This document shows positions 23,201 to 36,989 of a stretch of 64,000 nucleotides of DNA, piece after piece; the stretch's first letter is position 1; each line of letters starts with the position of its first letter. Origin of the DNA: Brachycybe producta (lineage: Eukaryota > Arthropoda > Diplopoda > Playtdesmida > Andrognathidae); NCBI GenBank assembly GCA_036925085.1, contig JAUPFP010000015.1, forward strand, positions 891,001 through 955,000. The letters run 5' to 3'. The translations under genes and the position numbers were made by a program. The notes beneath the pieces were generated by a model that was not told the DNA's origin, searched no databases, and saw only the letters and a program-made list of their open reading frames with translations.

Positions 23201-26200
23201 AATCAATATCCGAAGTTTGATTAGTTGATTACCTACTTGAGAATCTGTAGATTACAAGTTGTTTCAACTATAATTTTTAAAGCAAAATAATCATGATCAA
23301 TCAACAACTACAGCATTAAGTAATCAACTTCATTCCATTCTATGTTGCTTTTTTTAAAAAAAAAATTAGAATTTCCTAAAATAGTTTAAAGTACTCTCGC
23401 ATTTTTATCTTAAATTAAATGTGTTTATCCATCAGACAACGGGATTAAGATAAATAGATAGATGGAAAAAGTTTCACAATACTTTAAGTAAAGAAGTAGT
23501 GTTTCTAAAGGACTCAACTTCCTTTTGTGTTTCTAGTTTGCCAAAAATGAACACAAGATTTTCCCATTTCTCGGAAATTTTTTTTAGAAATAGCATTTAA
23601 AAAAAAAGCAGTTGCTTGAGGAGGCCGTACTTCATTTTGTAACCTTTTCTTTTAAACCAAACACACTATAGAAATTACATTTACTCAAAATACATCTTCC
23701 AGTTGCAACCATTCAAGTGTGTAATACAAGAAGGTTTAGAAGAAAAAAATCCACATGAAAAAAAAAAATAACTTCCTTTAAGTTTATTGTGTTTGTCACG
23801 TCTATTGGCATTTCTATGTTGAAAGATTTTTCAGTTTTAAGTAAGTTTACATGACAACCACAAAAGTAGCAGACACAATTTGCACAAAAAACAAAACAGC
23901 AATACAATTATTTTAACGTTTTTCTCCACCGTAGAAAAATATACGGTGGAGACTACTATTTATCACGAAAAACAAGAAACCTGAAAACTTAAAACACCGT
24001 TTTTTAATTTTTTTCTTCTTTTGACACGAAATTGGTTCGTCTTAAACCAATTTCGTTTTGTCTTAAATTAATACCCACATGTAATACTGAAGAACGGGTC
24101 ATAAAATATATATTTCTCGTAATCCGATATTTCGCAAGGGTTTCATTGTATAATGCAAACATTTTATTTATAATTCAAAATCTACATTTGGACTTCATTT
24201 GTTATAAATATAGTGTTCACAAATTAATAAATATAAATTAATTAATTTCATCTTGTGCAAAAGATTTTAGATCTGTATTCTTATTACCGAATAGATTTTG
24301 GGTTACACAATATTTTCATCTTAACTTGTGCTTTTTAGTAATTTACAGAAATAATATGCATCGTTCGATGTATTTTAGTTTTCAGGCTCAGCTAATTATA
24401 ATTACAATAAACCTTAGAAAAAATAAATTGATGGACTAACGAAAAAATTCACAACTCAGGAAATGTATTAAAAAAATTCTGAATTGCCATCATGCTTGTT
24501 TCATACATTTTCTAAATAATTTCGTTTATAAATCAAGATATGATGTATTTTGATTATGCATTTCATAAAACATCTTTAAGTCAATCCATACGTGTCTATG
24601 TTTTGAATGCATTTTTTTTGTGCAGTGAGTGCATCGAAGAAAAATTACTATTAGTGTACTTGACTTCAGTTCTTTATATTACTAAACGTAGATCAAAAGA
24701 TATAGAATAATGCAAATATTCATCCATAAATTATTAAAAAAGCATAGCTTCTATGGCTATGCTTTCTTTAAAAAATACGAATTGTGTTAATTTAAATAAA
24801 AAGAAATTCGGAGAACTTTTAATAACATTCCTTGTAGAATGAACACAGTTGGCGCATTTTTCCTTCCATTAGTGATCCAAAACGTATCTCATTATAAATG
24901 TGGGGATCTTAAGTTATTGATATATTCTTACTAAGTCTACAATGTATGTTTGTGTGGGTGGACCGTGGAGATAGGGAGATTTATAAGGTTTTCTATTTTC
25001 GTCTTTAAGAGCCCGTAAATGCAGCTTTTATAGCAAAAGACGACTTCTAAAAATAGAAACTCAATATTGAGCGAGAAAATGTAGTAAGCAACCTTTAGGT
25101 CCTTTACTTTTTGTTTCTACACTTATTTCTTTCTCTCAAGCTCAGAGGCTGTTCAACATGAATAAAAATCGATTTATTTCTAAGTTCACTGATTTGATAC
25201 AACCTTTAAAAAAATCTAAACTCTTGTCATGTTAAAAAAAAAAAAGAAAAAATGATGGAATACATTATTATATTTATAAAATTGCAGCATTTTTTTTTTT
25301 GCAAAAATGCACTTTCATTTTTGCTCACATATTATATTGTCAGTGTTTTTTTTGTCTTCACATTTTCTTTTTAATTAAAAACAATGACTAGTGATAAACA
25401 GGTATGCCATAACAGTAATTAATGAAAAACACTGCTAAAAGATCGAAATAGCCGTAATATTGTCAGTTAAAATTAACCCAAATCCGATCATTTACAGAAA
25501 GAGACATGTACCCAACTGGTAAGATTCTTTAACATGAAAACTAATCGAAAATCAATAGCAACTGACACACAAAATGAACACAAACACAAAAATGGGTGCA
25601 TTTGAGAACAAGATCAAAGTTTGTTTTATTAATAGATGAGTGTCGTCAGCTAAGAATAGCAGCAAATACAGAATACATGCAATCATTTGTACATTACAAA
25701 AACGATTTCAATCACTCCAAACAATATTAATGTCTACTGCTGCAGCTGCTCCTTGTGAATTTTTAATCATTTTACTTGTTTCAACCCTCCTACTGCAGAA
25801 GTGTCTGCATCTGATATCAACGTTTCATAAAGTGATAGTGTACTGTGTTGAGTTTTCAAATGCACCCAAGGAGAAAACATAAAAATGTACGCATACATTC
25901 TCAAATCAAGAGAGTAATAAAGCCGTCAATCCCACTGTGATACATGTATAATGTATCAACTGCTGGTGTGTTGCAGAGAATTAATTTGACTGTCAATCTC
26001 ACATGCAAATTTTCAGTTAAAACACAAAAATGAAACTAGTTATATTAATGTATGTTGTTAATTGAAGCTGTCCAATTGGCTGACTCATTGGGCAAACAAT
26101 TGTGCTCAATTAAACTTGTTTTTGCATGCACTTGCAGTTCTGCACTTGGACACGGACTTAAACCCCATTTTTTAAATGGTGCTTAAGACAAAGCCAAGCT

Positions 26201-28625
26201 TAAACAAAGCTAATCTTAAAAAACATTTCTTAATCACCGGTTTTTGTCTTTCATCATAGATTTAATTTAAACAATGTTTTTGAATTTTGGAGATAAAATG
26301 GATAAATATATAACTTCAAGCATTTGTAAAAAAAAATGTGTTGTCACTGAATCAACCAATTCACAAGCTTGGTAAACTGTCCAACTGATAATTTGCACAT
26401 CTGATAGACAAATTAAAGCAAATTTACTGTGATTACTGCATAACATTTAATGCATTTTAATCACAGTTAAACGCGATCCAACCAATTATGGAAAGAACAC
26501 AGAAATGTGCCTAATTTACAAGGAACTATTAAAATTATTTAATTTAATATTAATTATTAACCAAGGTCCACAGTCTCAAGGAAATCACTAAGTACTAATA
26601 TTGACTGCTGTGTAAAGAATGACTAATCCTTCATTGATATTCCCACTATACCATGCATCATCAATAGTAAATTCAGTTGAATCACCACTGCCGTTAAATG
26701 ATGTCATCGATCCATCCCATTCCACTTTTCAAAGCAACTGTTTTATATTTATATACTTAGACAGCGGCAATGTTTTCATTTTTGTTTGCAAACACAGAAT
26801 AAAATATTTACAATGTGCTATTTTCATTCCCTCATTCATTACCTAATGGTAAAAGACTGACCGAAATGATTCATCTAATAAAGTCGCTGTAAACAACCTT
26901 TTTTGTTACTGTTTCAGCAACAAAAAAAAATTCAAAACAAGTTAATATCACTGAATAATAATGCCAAGAGTTTGCATAAATGACACAAAACAGATCCAAC
27001 ATTTTTAGTACACTGTGACACTTTATAAGTGTCACAACTAAAATAATAGTAGGTTTAAATTTTACTGAAACTTAATATGCAGAATCCACAGAAATTGAAT
27101 AATCAGTGAAAATTTGCGTGAAGTTGCACAACTTCACTTATTTATTAAAAAACCTTCTTTCTAATAAAAAAAACCCCTTCAAATTGTTTTTTCTTTTTTC
27201 TTTAACTAAGTTGTTTGGATTTTGCATTCTCAGTTTATTGCTTCTGATGATTATGACTATAAATTCGTTCATCCAATTTAATCAAATGTGCTTTTGCTAT
27301 ACTGTAATGGGATACTTTTAATAAACATTAAAAGAAAATCAAACTTAAGTTTTCATTTTTGCAGTTTGTTTTCTATTCGAATAAAACGCACAAATTCTGA
27401 AAACATTTGTAGATTTTTTAATTTTTATTTGTGTAAATGTTTGACCTTATTATTTGTGATTATGGTTTCAGAAAGTTAAACGAGCTTCAAATACACAATC
27501 GACCGTCACAGTGTCTCAAGATAAGTTTAAACAGTTAAGGAAGCTGGAAAAGGTAGTTTTTCCAAGCTCAACTTGAGAAACTGCAGTTGAACATAACTCA
27601 AGTCAGCTTAACAACAATCCATGGCGAAAGACTGTATGGTTCGTGCAAAATTGTTATTTGGAATGACTTATCTGAGCATTTAGTACATTATGAACATGTA
27701 GCTATTTTTGTTAATGGATTGCAACGATCTGACTTGTCAAAATATTGTTAAATATTTTTTTACTGATCCTTTCAATTTTTATTTAGTGTAATTTTCGCTT
27801 TGCATGTATTTGATTTACATTTTTAAATGACGTGGTACCTGTATTAGGTTGTCATTTTCAGCTTCACGATTCCATTAAATCATTATTATTAACAGAAAAA
27901 TTTTTTTAGGCCAGTAGGTAAATTTAGACAAATTTATCATACAGCAAATACATGATTCAGAAACATCAACCTAAACGAGCTAAAAGGAAAGTAACACAAA
28001 ACAGTTAAAAACAGTACGCATCCCACAACACAATCAAATTCGATTATTTTAACGCCCACAAAGATGTTCAAGTTAACGTAGAACAAGTAATCATATTAAC
28101 GTTTACAGGTTGTACCTTGGCAAACAAGTTATAAGGTCTGCTTTTTTCAAGTTTAAAACTACTCACGACATAAGCGCTCGTAAAAGACAAAAACATCTCT
28201 TATATTACAAGGTTGTTCACTATTATTTCACCTAGTAATTGCATAAGTCTTATAAGACTTTTGCAAACTAAACGAAGTTTCACCTCAAAAGTGTAGAATT
28301 TACAGAATTAACGATAGCCAACTCTGTTGAAATCTACTTCGTTCATAAAAGTTTAGACGCTCAGATAGACTTGTGACAGTATAAAATACCGCACAAAGAT
28401 ACGACGGGTAATTTTTTTACTGTAAGAATAATTTTAATACATTATTCCAATATAGGTCTCACAAGAAAAGAAAATATGACACGTGTAGCCCGTGTATTCC
28501 TTATTTACTTACGTACTCTCCCTCTTCTACCAATTGCTAAGGCATCGAAAGCATAATCAAGCCGACCGATAGTGTCAAATTCATGCAGAATTCCAATAAA
28601 ACTTAAAAGAAACTAACAACTTCAC
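20236..28625. other. Long AT-rich gene-free region
   Basis: No exon with both coding character and splice signals was found across about 8.4 kb. Two clean hairpins occur: CTCCACCGTA/TACGGTGGAG (23924-23951, 8-nt loop) and AAAGCATAGC/GCTATGCTTT (about 24738-24765). Frames at 22.6-22.9 kb lack splice or domain support. Confidence 0.45.
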
Positions 28626-28650
28626 TTAAGTTTTCTATTTTAATAAACAT

Positions 28651-28656
28651 TTTAAT
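28651..28656 (-). terminator. Candidate poly(A) signal ATTAAA for RRM1
   Basis: ATTAAA on the minus strand lies about 170 nt past the RRM1 stop codon. It is the common variant of AATAAA and the nearest good match. Confidence 0.35.
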
Positions 28657-28825
28657 GAAGCTGATGATGAAAAAATGCAAATAACGTCTTATCAAATAAG
28701 ACAATAGTAAAAAAATACAGTCATAATAAAAAAAACTCAACTAATCTACATTCTGATGTATGTTTCGTCTCATAGTCAAAACAACGAAGAAAAAAAAATG
28801 TTTATGTTACCTTAACTTAAGTCAT

Positions 28826-31800
28826 TTAAGCACTGCAACTCAAACACGCATCTTTGTTTTGTAGCGAGCAGATCATCGCTTCCCTTTGCTTTTCAGATTC
28901 CAGATAACGAGTGCCGTTGACAAGAGACGTCTTGTCTACAGTGAACTGAATTGCATTTGCAGCAGGTTTTGTTCGAAGGTAATACATTCCAGTTTTAAGA
29001 CCCTGATTAAAACAAACAGAATGGTTTAAAATTGTGTGCTTGTGTTAACCTTAAAACGTTGAGTCGCGCACCAGTTTCCAGGCATAGAAATGCATGCTCG
29101 TGAGTTTTCCGTAGTTTGGTTCAGCCATGTGTACGTTAAGGCTCTGGCTTTGATCTATGAAGGCACCACGGTCGGCTGCCATTTTCACGACAGTCTTTTG
29201 AGATATTTCCCAAGTTGTTTTGTAAAGCTCTTTCAAGTTGTCGTGAATTCCTTCAATTTTCTATAAACGACATCACAAAACAATGAGCAAAAAAGAACAA
29301 GATGAAAGTGAACACAGAAATTGTTTACTTGGATCGAACCACCGCTTGCAATCAACTGATTTTTCATGTCTTCGTTCCAAATTCCTAATTCAGTGAGATC
29401 TTTTAAAAGGTGATGGTTGACAATCTTTAGAAAAATCAACAAAATGTCAAGTTTCTAGATGCATATAAAAAGTTTAAACTATTAACCTGAAATTCGCCAG
29501 ATAAAACACGTCTCGTGTAAATGTTACTCGTGTAAGGTTCAAACGATTCGTTATTGCCAAGAATCTGAGCAGTGGACGCCGTCGGCATTGGAGCAATAAG
29601 CAAACTGTTTCTTAAACCATGTCTAAACGTTTCGAAAGCAAATATTTAAGAAAATTTCGGTAAAAATGTCAACGACACTGTCGGAACACACTTTGCTATT
29701 TTTTCCTTAAGCTCGGCCCAGTTCCACAAGTTTGTTGGAGTTACATTCCACATATCATACTGAAGAATCTATGAAGGAAACAATAACAACTACAACATTA
29801 CAAGATGATTTAACAATTGGAAATTGGTCACATACTCCTTTGCTAGCAGGACATCCATTGTAAGTTTCGTAAGTCCCATCTTTAATAGCCAACTCGCAAC
29901 TCGATTCCAAAGCACCATAGTAAAGTGTTTCAAATATCTGGATGTTAAGAGTCTGTGCTTCTTTGCTTTCGAATGGCAAACGCATCATGATGAACGTATC
30001 GGCAAGACCCTGAACGCCAATACCGATTGGTCGATGCCGTTTGTTCGATTTCTCGGCCTGTATGTATTTTTTTTAAAACGCACAAGGTTACTTAACGGGT
30101 GTATGCATTGCCTTATCGCAAATAAGTTGTATGAGATAACTTCATTAAAAATCTGATTCAACAGTTGTAGAAAGAAAATTACTAGAAAGCTTTTTTTTTA
30201 AAAAAAAGTAGCTTCAGAATATATAGTTATATTGCTAATGAGTTTATCGTTACGTAGGTGGACCAAAATATATTTCACATTATCCAATTCAATGTTTCTA
30301 AGCGGTTTTCACTGTGCAAACCAGTGGAAAAATTTGTGAAAGCGAAGATAAATGAATAATGACAGAGTAAATTCTACACTTCAGGAACAACAACAGGCAT
30401 CATGACCAAAGCCTTGCTCTTTTTGGATGGTTGCTGACTGATGATAACATTGGCTTAATGGCTTATTAACTAGAAATCCACATAAAGGTAGAAAAGGGCA
30501 TTCAAAAACCCTCAAAAAATTATTGGCTGATGCATATTTTTGGTCTTTTCTTCTTCTTCCAGTGGCTAGTTCTTTGTTAAGATGATTTCAATTTAACAAT
30601 GAAGTCTTATTCAGTCTAAATTAGTTATTTATGACCGGGAGCAATCTCCTCTGCCACATGACTTTCGAGCTGATTGCAGGTGTGCGGAGTTGAATTGAAC
30701 CATTTAATTTACGAAAACACATTTTTTCCCCCAAATGTTTTCTCCTGAAAAAATGTTGGTTTAAAAGCAATCTTAATTCGTCAAATGAACTTTTTATGAA
30801 ACCACTTTTCAAAATTGATTAAAAAAAAAAAAACTTTCTCAGTTTTTTTAACAATAAATCTAAAAAATTTCACTCCAAATTAAAACAAAAAATAATCAAG
30901 ATTCATACCTCAGGAATAGGATAATAGTTGACATCGATAATTTTGTTAAGATTCCGAGTAGCAACCTTTGCAACTTCCTTCAACTTTGCAAAGTCATAAG
31001 ATCTGTCTTGCTTGACATACATATTCAGTGCAATCGATGCCAAATTGCAAACTGCAACCTCGTCCGGTGAACTGTATTCAACAATCTCTGTACAGAGATT
31101 GCTACATTTGATCGTACCGATGTTCTGTTGATTACTTTTGCGATTGCAGGCGTCTTTGTAAAGCATGTACGGAGTTCCGGTTTCAACCTGAGATTCCAAG
31201 ATAGCAAACCATAGAGCTTGAGCTTTAACCTTCTTACGATAACGACCTTCATTCTCGTATCTGCAAAAAAAAAATATAACAAGTAAAAACCAGTTAGTGT
31301 TTACTTTATGGACTCTAAATGAATGTTTCCTTACTTTAGGTAAAGAGTTTCAAACTCTTCTCCCCAAGTGTCGTGAAGTCCTGGGCTTTCGTGGGGACAC
31401 ATCAACGACCAATCTCCGTCTGCTTCGACCCTCTTCATGAACAGATCAGGAATCCAAAGAGCATAAAATAGATCACGAGCTCGTTGTTCTTCCTTCCCAG
31501 TGTTCTTTTTCAGATCCAAAAACTCAAAAATATCACTGTGCCATGGCTCGAGATAAATAGCAAACGCTCCTGGCCTCTGTAATTTTACATTTCACCACTT
31601 AAATTAGCAAAAAATGGTCATAAAAACACACAACAGAAAAAAACCATTCAATGCTTGTTGAAAATAAGACTTGGCAATTATATAATTTTGCCAAAAATTT
31701 CTCCATTTGTTCAGAAAAAAAAAAAAAAAAAAAAAAAAGAATATATTCTTCGGAGGCTACAGGAAATAGCAAAAAAGACGAAAAAATCTAAATGCCCTGA

Positions 31801-34310
31801 AAAGGCCTCACAAAAGTCCCAATACGCCCAGGCATCAAGAAATTTTAAAATTTGAAAAAATGAAATAAACAAAAACAAATCTAGACTTTGCTTTATCTGA
31901 ATCATAAAAAAACCAACAGTTGCACCTCAAAATAAATTTAAAAAAATATAAAACGTCTGTACCTTGTTTCCTCCTTGGTCAACATAACGCGCCGTGTTAT
32001 TATAAACCCTCAACATCGGCACGAGACCATTGGATACACCATTAGTCTATAATAAAATACATATAAACATTTCTCCGTATTTCTGTCCTTCGCCAAGAGC
32101 AACAAACGTATAAACCTACTCCTGCTATGTAAGATCCCATTGCTCGTATACAGTGTACATTGAGACCGATCCCTCCTGCCGACTTGGAGATCAAAGCACA
32201 CTTCTTCAACGTATCATAAATCCCCTCGATACTATCATCCTCCATCGTCAGCAAGAAACAACTGGTAACAGTATATTTATGTGTTATTTTTTTTAATTTA
32301 TAACCTCTAGCTTAACATCTCTACCTCGAAAGCTGAGGTTTGCAAGTTCCAGAGTTAAACAAAGTGGGAGAGGCATGAGTGAACCACTTCTCGGACATTA
32401 AATTGTACGTCTGTCGAGAAAATTACAAGAAATGCTCTTTTGCAATTGTCGCAAATAAAATAGAAAATAACCTCGATTGCTGCATCAATGTCTTCTCCAT
32501 GAATTCCAACCGAAACTCTCATAAGCATATGCTGCGGACGTTCGGCCACTGTAAATTATCAACGACAACACTTTTAACTACCGGTACGACTAATAATTTA
32601 ATGAATATTGAAAATTATACAAAGATACAAACCTTTACCGTTAATCCTAAGCAAATAAGAGCGTTCCAAGGTCTGCACACACAAAAAACGCACAAAAAAT
32701 TATGCATCAAGTACAATTCTAACGATAAAACGGGTGGTTACGATAACGTATAAAAGACTGTTCTGGTCAGCAAAACCAATGGTGACAATGTAATTTGAAC
32801 ATGTGTTCGGATCACCAATGGGTGAAACTGACCAAATAATTTTTAATTTCTGATGGCCTAAAAACGACTCGATCAAAACATCTCGAGGCCGGCCATGGAA
32901 ATTACCATCAACATCAATCAAACAACAAGCAGGAAATGTTTTACCTTAAATCCAAAGTAGTTGTAGTTGAAATCACGGTCGTAAATGATGGCCGAATTCA
33001 GACGCTGTTTATTTTTAAAAAAATAAGACGGTATAAAAACAATGAAATTGTTCCCGAGACGTGTTCACTCGAAACTCACCTCTGCGTTTTGCCTTATGAC
33101 TTCTACACATTTATCGGCTATCATCGGCGTGTGACGTCCGTTCTTTTCATTTATCATATTGTGAAGATCTTCCATTACGTCTGCAAATATATTCATCGAA
33201 AGTTTATTCGAGTTTTTCTTCTCTAGCAGAAAAACATCATCAATTTAGGTTTCACGTTTTAGAAACTAAAAGGGTAACAAAACACGGTTAATTTCATGTT
33301 GATATAACATGAAATTAACCGTGTTTTGTTACCCTTTTAAAAACGTTTCTATTTGTGAGTTTGGAAATTATCCAAACTATATTTTCAATTTTTACTCATA
33401 AAAAGTTTATTTCAAAAAATATGAACATGAAAATATTCTTCAGTGATTGAGCTACCCTTCTAGTTTCTAGTTCACCTAATTTTAACACACTTTTAATTTC
33501 TTTCCTAGTGCTGCTCCTAAAAACACAGCAGAAAATGTTAAGAACGTTTCACTAACTAATCACAATAATAAATACCGAATGTTTAAATTTCATTTCGATG
33601 CCATAAAGGGTATAATTCTTGCGTATTAGAACGTTCTGACTGATATTGGAAAAGCTTTATACTTTAGAAATAATTTGGAACACGAAAATCCCACAAAAGG
33701 GCTCATATACTCTTAAGTCTCAACTTAAAAGTCTTCAAGAGAAACCGAACACGTTATTTATGAATGACTCTTTAAAAACGAATGCTTTCCAAGCTTCCTT
33801 TACATAAAAAAATAACAAAAGGCGGCGCCGGAATATACCACTGAAAGATTTCTTCGTCTCCTTGTGCAAGTTGGAGACTGCAATCCTAGCAGCAAGAATG
33901 GCGTAGTCGGGATGTTTGGTAGTCATCGTGGCTGCAGTCTCGGCTGCGAGATTATCCAGTTCGACTGTGGTCACTCCTTGATAAAGACCACTGATCACTT
34001 TCTGAGTAATAGCCGGCTAAAAACCAAAATGCAAAAAAAAAAAAAAAGGTTAATGAAACAAAAAGATCACGAGAGATAGTCAACTAACAGGATCGATGAA
34101 ATCCATATTGAGACCGTAACAAAGTTTCTGAATACGGGAGGTTATTTTATCGAACATAACGCTCTCTTTCCGTCCATCTACAATAGAAATAATAAGAACG
34201 AATGAGACAATTGCAACCTGAAGCTAAACAATAAGTTCTGAAACAAAGAAAGATGCCGATTTCTGTTGAGTAAAAAAAAACGTTTTCTCACCTCTTTTAA
34301 GAACAAACAT
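28826..34310 (-). CDS. RRM1: Ribonucleoside-diphosphate reductase large subunit, 18 coding exons
   Basis: This class Ia ribonucleotide reductase alpha subunit makes dNDPs from NDPs in the cytosol with the RRM2 radical subunit. Exons: 34292-34310, 34089-34177, 33839-34016, 33080-33180, 32945-33004, 32633-32672, 32472-32548, 32325-32410, 32120-32261, 31963-32046, 31335-31576, 30909-31260, 29836-30057, 29692-29768, 29487-29622, 29329-29424, 29072-29260, 28826-29002. They join to 2367 nt, 788 aa, near the animal norm of about 790. The ATP-cone fills about residues 1-92. Key residues fall at the human numbers: redox C218 and C444, specificity-site D226, N427/radical C429/E431, Y737-Y738 for radical transfer. 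The C-terminus ends with the swinging-arm C783-x2-C786. All introns are GT-AG; the longest (30058-30908) is 851 bp. No break is seen, so it should be functional. Confidence 0.98.
33254..33478. mobile_element. AACTAGAAGGG MITE in RRM1 intron 3, with a perfect palindrome
   Basis: A family copy lies in the intron 33181-33838. Its right end (GAGCTACCCTTCTAGTTTCT, near 33450) is standard. Its left end contains a perfect inverted repeat: arms 33267-33300 and 33306-33339, 34 nt each, around a 5-nt loop. Other copies lack this palindrome, so it arose here or in a sub-lineage. Confidence 0.8.
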
Positions 34311-34474
34311 TCCAAATATAAAGAAACTAAACGTGAAGTAAGCTTAGCTGGATAACAAACTAGATAATAGAACTGCTAAACCGTCAACTACAAACTTGAA
34401 ACTTGTCTGAAACCGACAGAAATATGCTGAAACACGACTAAGTTGACCAACAAAAGTAACAAACGGCAATTTCC

Positions 34475-34524
34475 GCGGGAAAATAATTTGGCGCCTTAAG
34501 TATCATTTGGAACGTTCTCATTGG
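34475..34524 (-). promoter_or_regulatory. Two E2F-type sites and a CCAAT box upstream of RRM1
   Basis: GCGGGAAA at 34475-34482 is the reverse complement of TTTCCCGC, and TTTGGCGC lies at 34487-34494; both fit TTTSSCGC exactly. A CCAAT in gene orientation (ATTGG on the plus strand) is at 34520-34524. They lie 165-215 bp upstream of the start codon. RRM1 is an E2F target in well-studied animals, so S-phase control is likely. Confidence 0.65.
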
Positions 34525-34821
34525 ACGATCATTGCGTAACCGATACGTTTTACCATACCGAGCTTACAACTCGTACAGAAATTCTTTTTTTTAAGCCCTT
34601 CATAATTAAACAAAGGTCAAACATGACACATAAAATTTGCGTTCGCAACTTTGCGGCAAGATCACAAACGCATATGTTTACAACCATATAATAAACACAC
34701 AGCGTTTTTTAAGAGTTACTAAAAGTACAGCGTTCTGAGCAATAAGACGTCATTGTTCGTTACAAATCCGACAGCTGACTTACCGGCCGCTTACCGATAG
34801 CCTTGGTCAATATCATTTGTG

Positions 34822-34862
34822 CCAATAGGAACGCCGTATTTCTTTTCCCCGCAATATATAAA
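34822..34862 (+). promoter_or_regulatory. Plus-strand CCAAT-TATA promoter-like unit with no gene seen
   Basis: CCAAT at 34822-34826 and TATATAAA at 34855-34862 are spaced as in strong TATA promoters, with CCGC-rich sequence between. Downstream only a 13-codon frame (from about 34939) is found. It may drive a non-coding RNA, a gene with a distant first coding exon, or nothing. Confidence 0.3.
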
Positions 34863-35078
34863 ACCCGCTCTTCAGAATCAATAGTATTCTAAACAAAATA
34901 CTAAAGCTGTTTTTCACTTTGTAAAAATAAAAATAAAAATGATTGAATATAAATATAATGACACAAACGGAAAAAAATAATAATAAAAAAGAACATTTAA
35001 AAAATTATGTTTCATCAATATTTCATCAAACCTTTAAGTTCTTCGTCCATCATAAAAAATGAATGCTTCCCTAGATAA

Positions 35079-35218
35079 CAGGCAAGTGTGCCCAGCACTA
35101 AAATTTGGTTTGTCCCAACCGTTTATGAGCGCTATCAGTTTCTAATTGGTTTGTTACTTGGTCTGATGTCATAAAAGGGCGGGACAAACAAAATTTTAGT
35201 GCTGGGCACACTTGCCCG
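35079..35218. mobile_element. 140-bp MITE with ~38-bp inverted repeats and a 10-bp duplication
   Basis: The ends CAGGCAAGTGTGCCCAGCAC and its inverted copy pair over about 38 bp with three mismatches. The 10-bp TCCCTAGATA occurs on both sides (35068-35077, 35219-35228), though one extra A separates the left copy from the element. The ends match the element at 55429-55635, so both belong to one family. Confidence 0.75.
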
Positions 35219-35228
35219 TCCCTAGATA

Positions 35229-36236
35229 CCGATAAAGCATAGCATTCATGATTCACAGCTATTTTTTTTACTAATAGGGAACTATAATAATACTAATAAT
35301 ATAGGCGGTCATGATAACCGCCGCCGATGATTATAGTAATTTAAAAACAAGCCGCCAATAAACGTAGAACAAATTACGTAATCTGAAGTTTACGTTTACA
35401 ACAAAAATATGTCCGCAATCATTTTTCAGTTTTTTATAGGAATTTCTGGATAGTTTGTTTTTATTTTGTAAAAAAAAAAGCTATACGACAATAACCGCTT
35501 TCAGCCGCCGCCGTTTATAAATTCTGAAATCGATGCATTCATATCGATATAAAATACACAAGAATCAAGCGCGACGACACAGAAGAATGAATCTCGTTCA
35601 GCACGACAAGCCAAATAACTTTTTGTGTTTTACTGGGATTTCCATAATGAATTAAATTCTATTCTCGCTATCCATTAAAAAGTGGATAACATATAAAACG
35701 GGCTTGTAATAAAGTATCCTCAGCTGAGAATCTCAGTGAATCTTTATGAATCTCGTACAGTATTTTCTTCTATGTCTTCCCGCTTTATTCATATCGATCT
35801 ATAATTCCAGAGCAAAAATAATAAAACAAAACGGATTACAGCAGCGACACCTAATGACAAACAAATCAACTAAATTCCGACTTTTGGGCGGGAAATTTAA
35901 TAATACTGAAATATTTTCATTTATTCGTTCAATAAAATTATTGCACTTTTATGCTAAATATATTTCTCAATTTTTATTAAATATGAATCCAATAACCTGC
36001 ATATAAAAAGCACTCGAAATAATACAATGCCAATATTACCCACATATTTGTTATTCAACGATTTAACCAGCAATATGACGTGCACCACGTTCATAAACCT
36101 CAAACGTGACGACACTACTACAATAAAAACAATGAATAATAAGATTGCACAGGTTTTTTTTCTCCTTCATAGCTACATGTTGATGTCATAATTATATATA
36201 GAAAGGGCCGTTTAAAGACCTTCGTAGGCCCTAGAC
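35229..36236. other. AT-rich stretch with GCCGCC motifs, no gene supported
   Basis: GCCGCC/GGCGG motifs recur at 35304-35510, perhaps repeat remnants. An 86-codon frame at 35746-36006 starts with a hydrophobic stretch, but I see no splice or family support. Confidence 0.35.
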
Positions 36237-36481
36237 CAGGCATGTGCAACTCATTAAGCGTGTGGGCCAGATGGCGAATTTTAAATAATTTCGGGGGCCA
36301 TAACAATATGATGTTTATTAAACAATTTTAATGAATATAATTTGTAAAAGTTTGCTTAACGAAGAAAATTAAGTTAAGCTTTAAAAACATCAGATGCATA
36401 GGATCAGACGAGATTCAGTTGATAAAATTAGGGCGGGGCCAGATATTACTCGTGGGCCATATGTTGCACATGTATGCCCTG
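36237..36481. mobile_element. Non-autonomous hAT-like element, ~245 bp
   Basis: The left end CAGGCATGTGCAACTC and inverted right end CAGGGCATACATGTGCAAC share the CAGG start and a GGGCCA.AT segment. The flanks do not form a clear 8-bp duplication, so the exact borders are uncertain. Confidence 0.5.
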
Positions 36482-36989
36482 GGCACTCCTAATTTTAGTA
36501 TTTTTAAATATTTCAAATTAATTGAATAATATATCCAAATTAATAATTATCAAATAAACATTAGAATCAATTTGTATTTTGTATTTTTTGCCTAAAATTT
36601 TCATAGAATCATAGAATTAATAAAACGGCTCTGCATATAGATTACTGAAAATGAAATCAACAAAATAATTTCAATATATATTTTTTTATGGATTTATTCC
36701 TTTTTTGGCGTCTATAGGAAACCGGGCAAGAGTACCCGGAGGAAAACCTATGACTTGTTACTTAACAATATTAGGTAAAATTACTTGATACACATGAGAA
36801 GATAACAGAAGTTTGCAATAGTCTAATAATAAAACAGTTTAAATTGGTGCTAATAAAGAACTCCAATCAATATTGTTACCACATTATTCATTAATTAAAA
36901 AATATTGCTTCTATTTCTTGATAACAATCAATTACAATGGCAAAACTACCATAAATTAACAAATTTTTGGTGCTCATTACAATTGGCAC

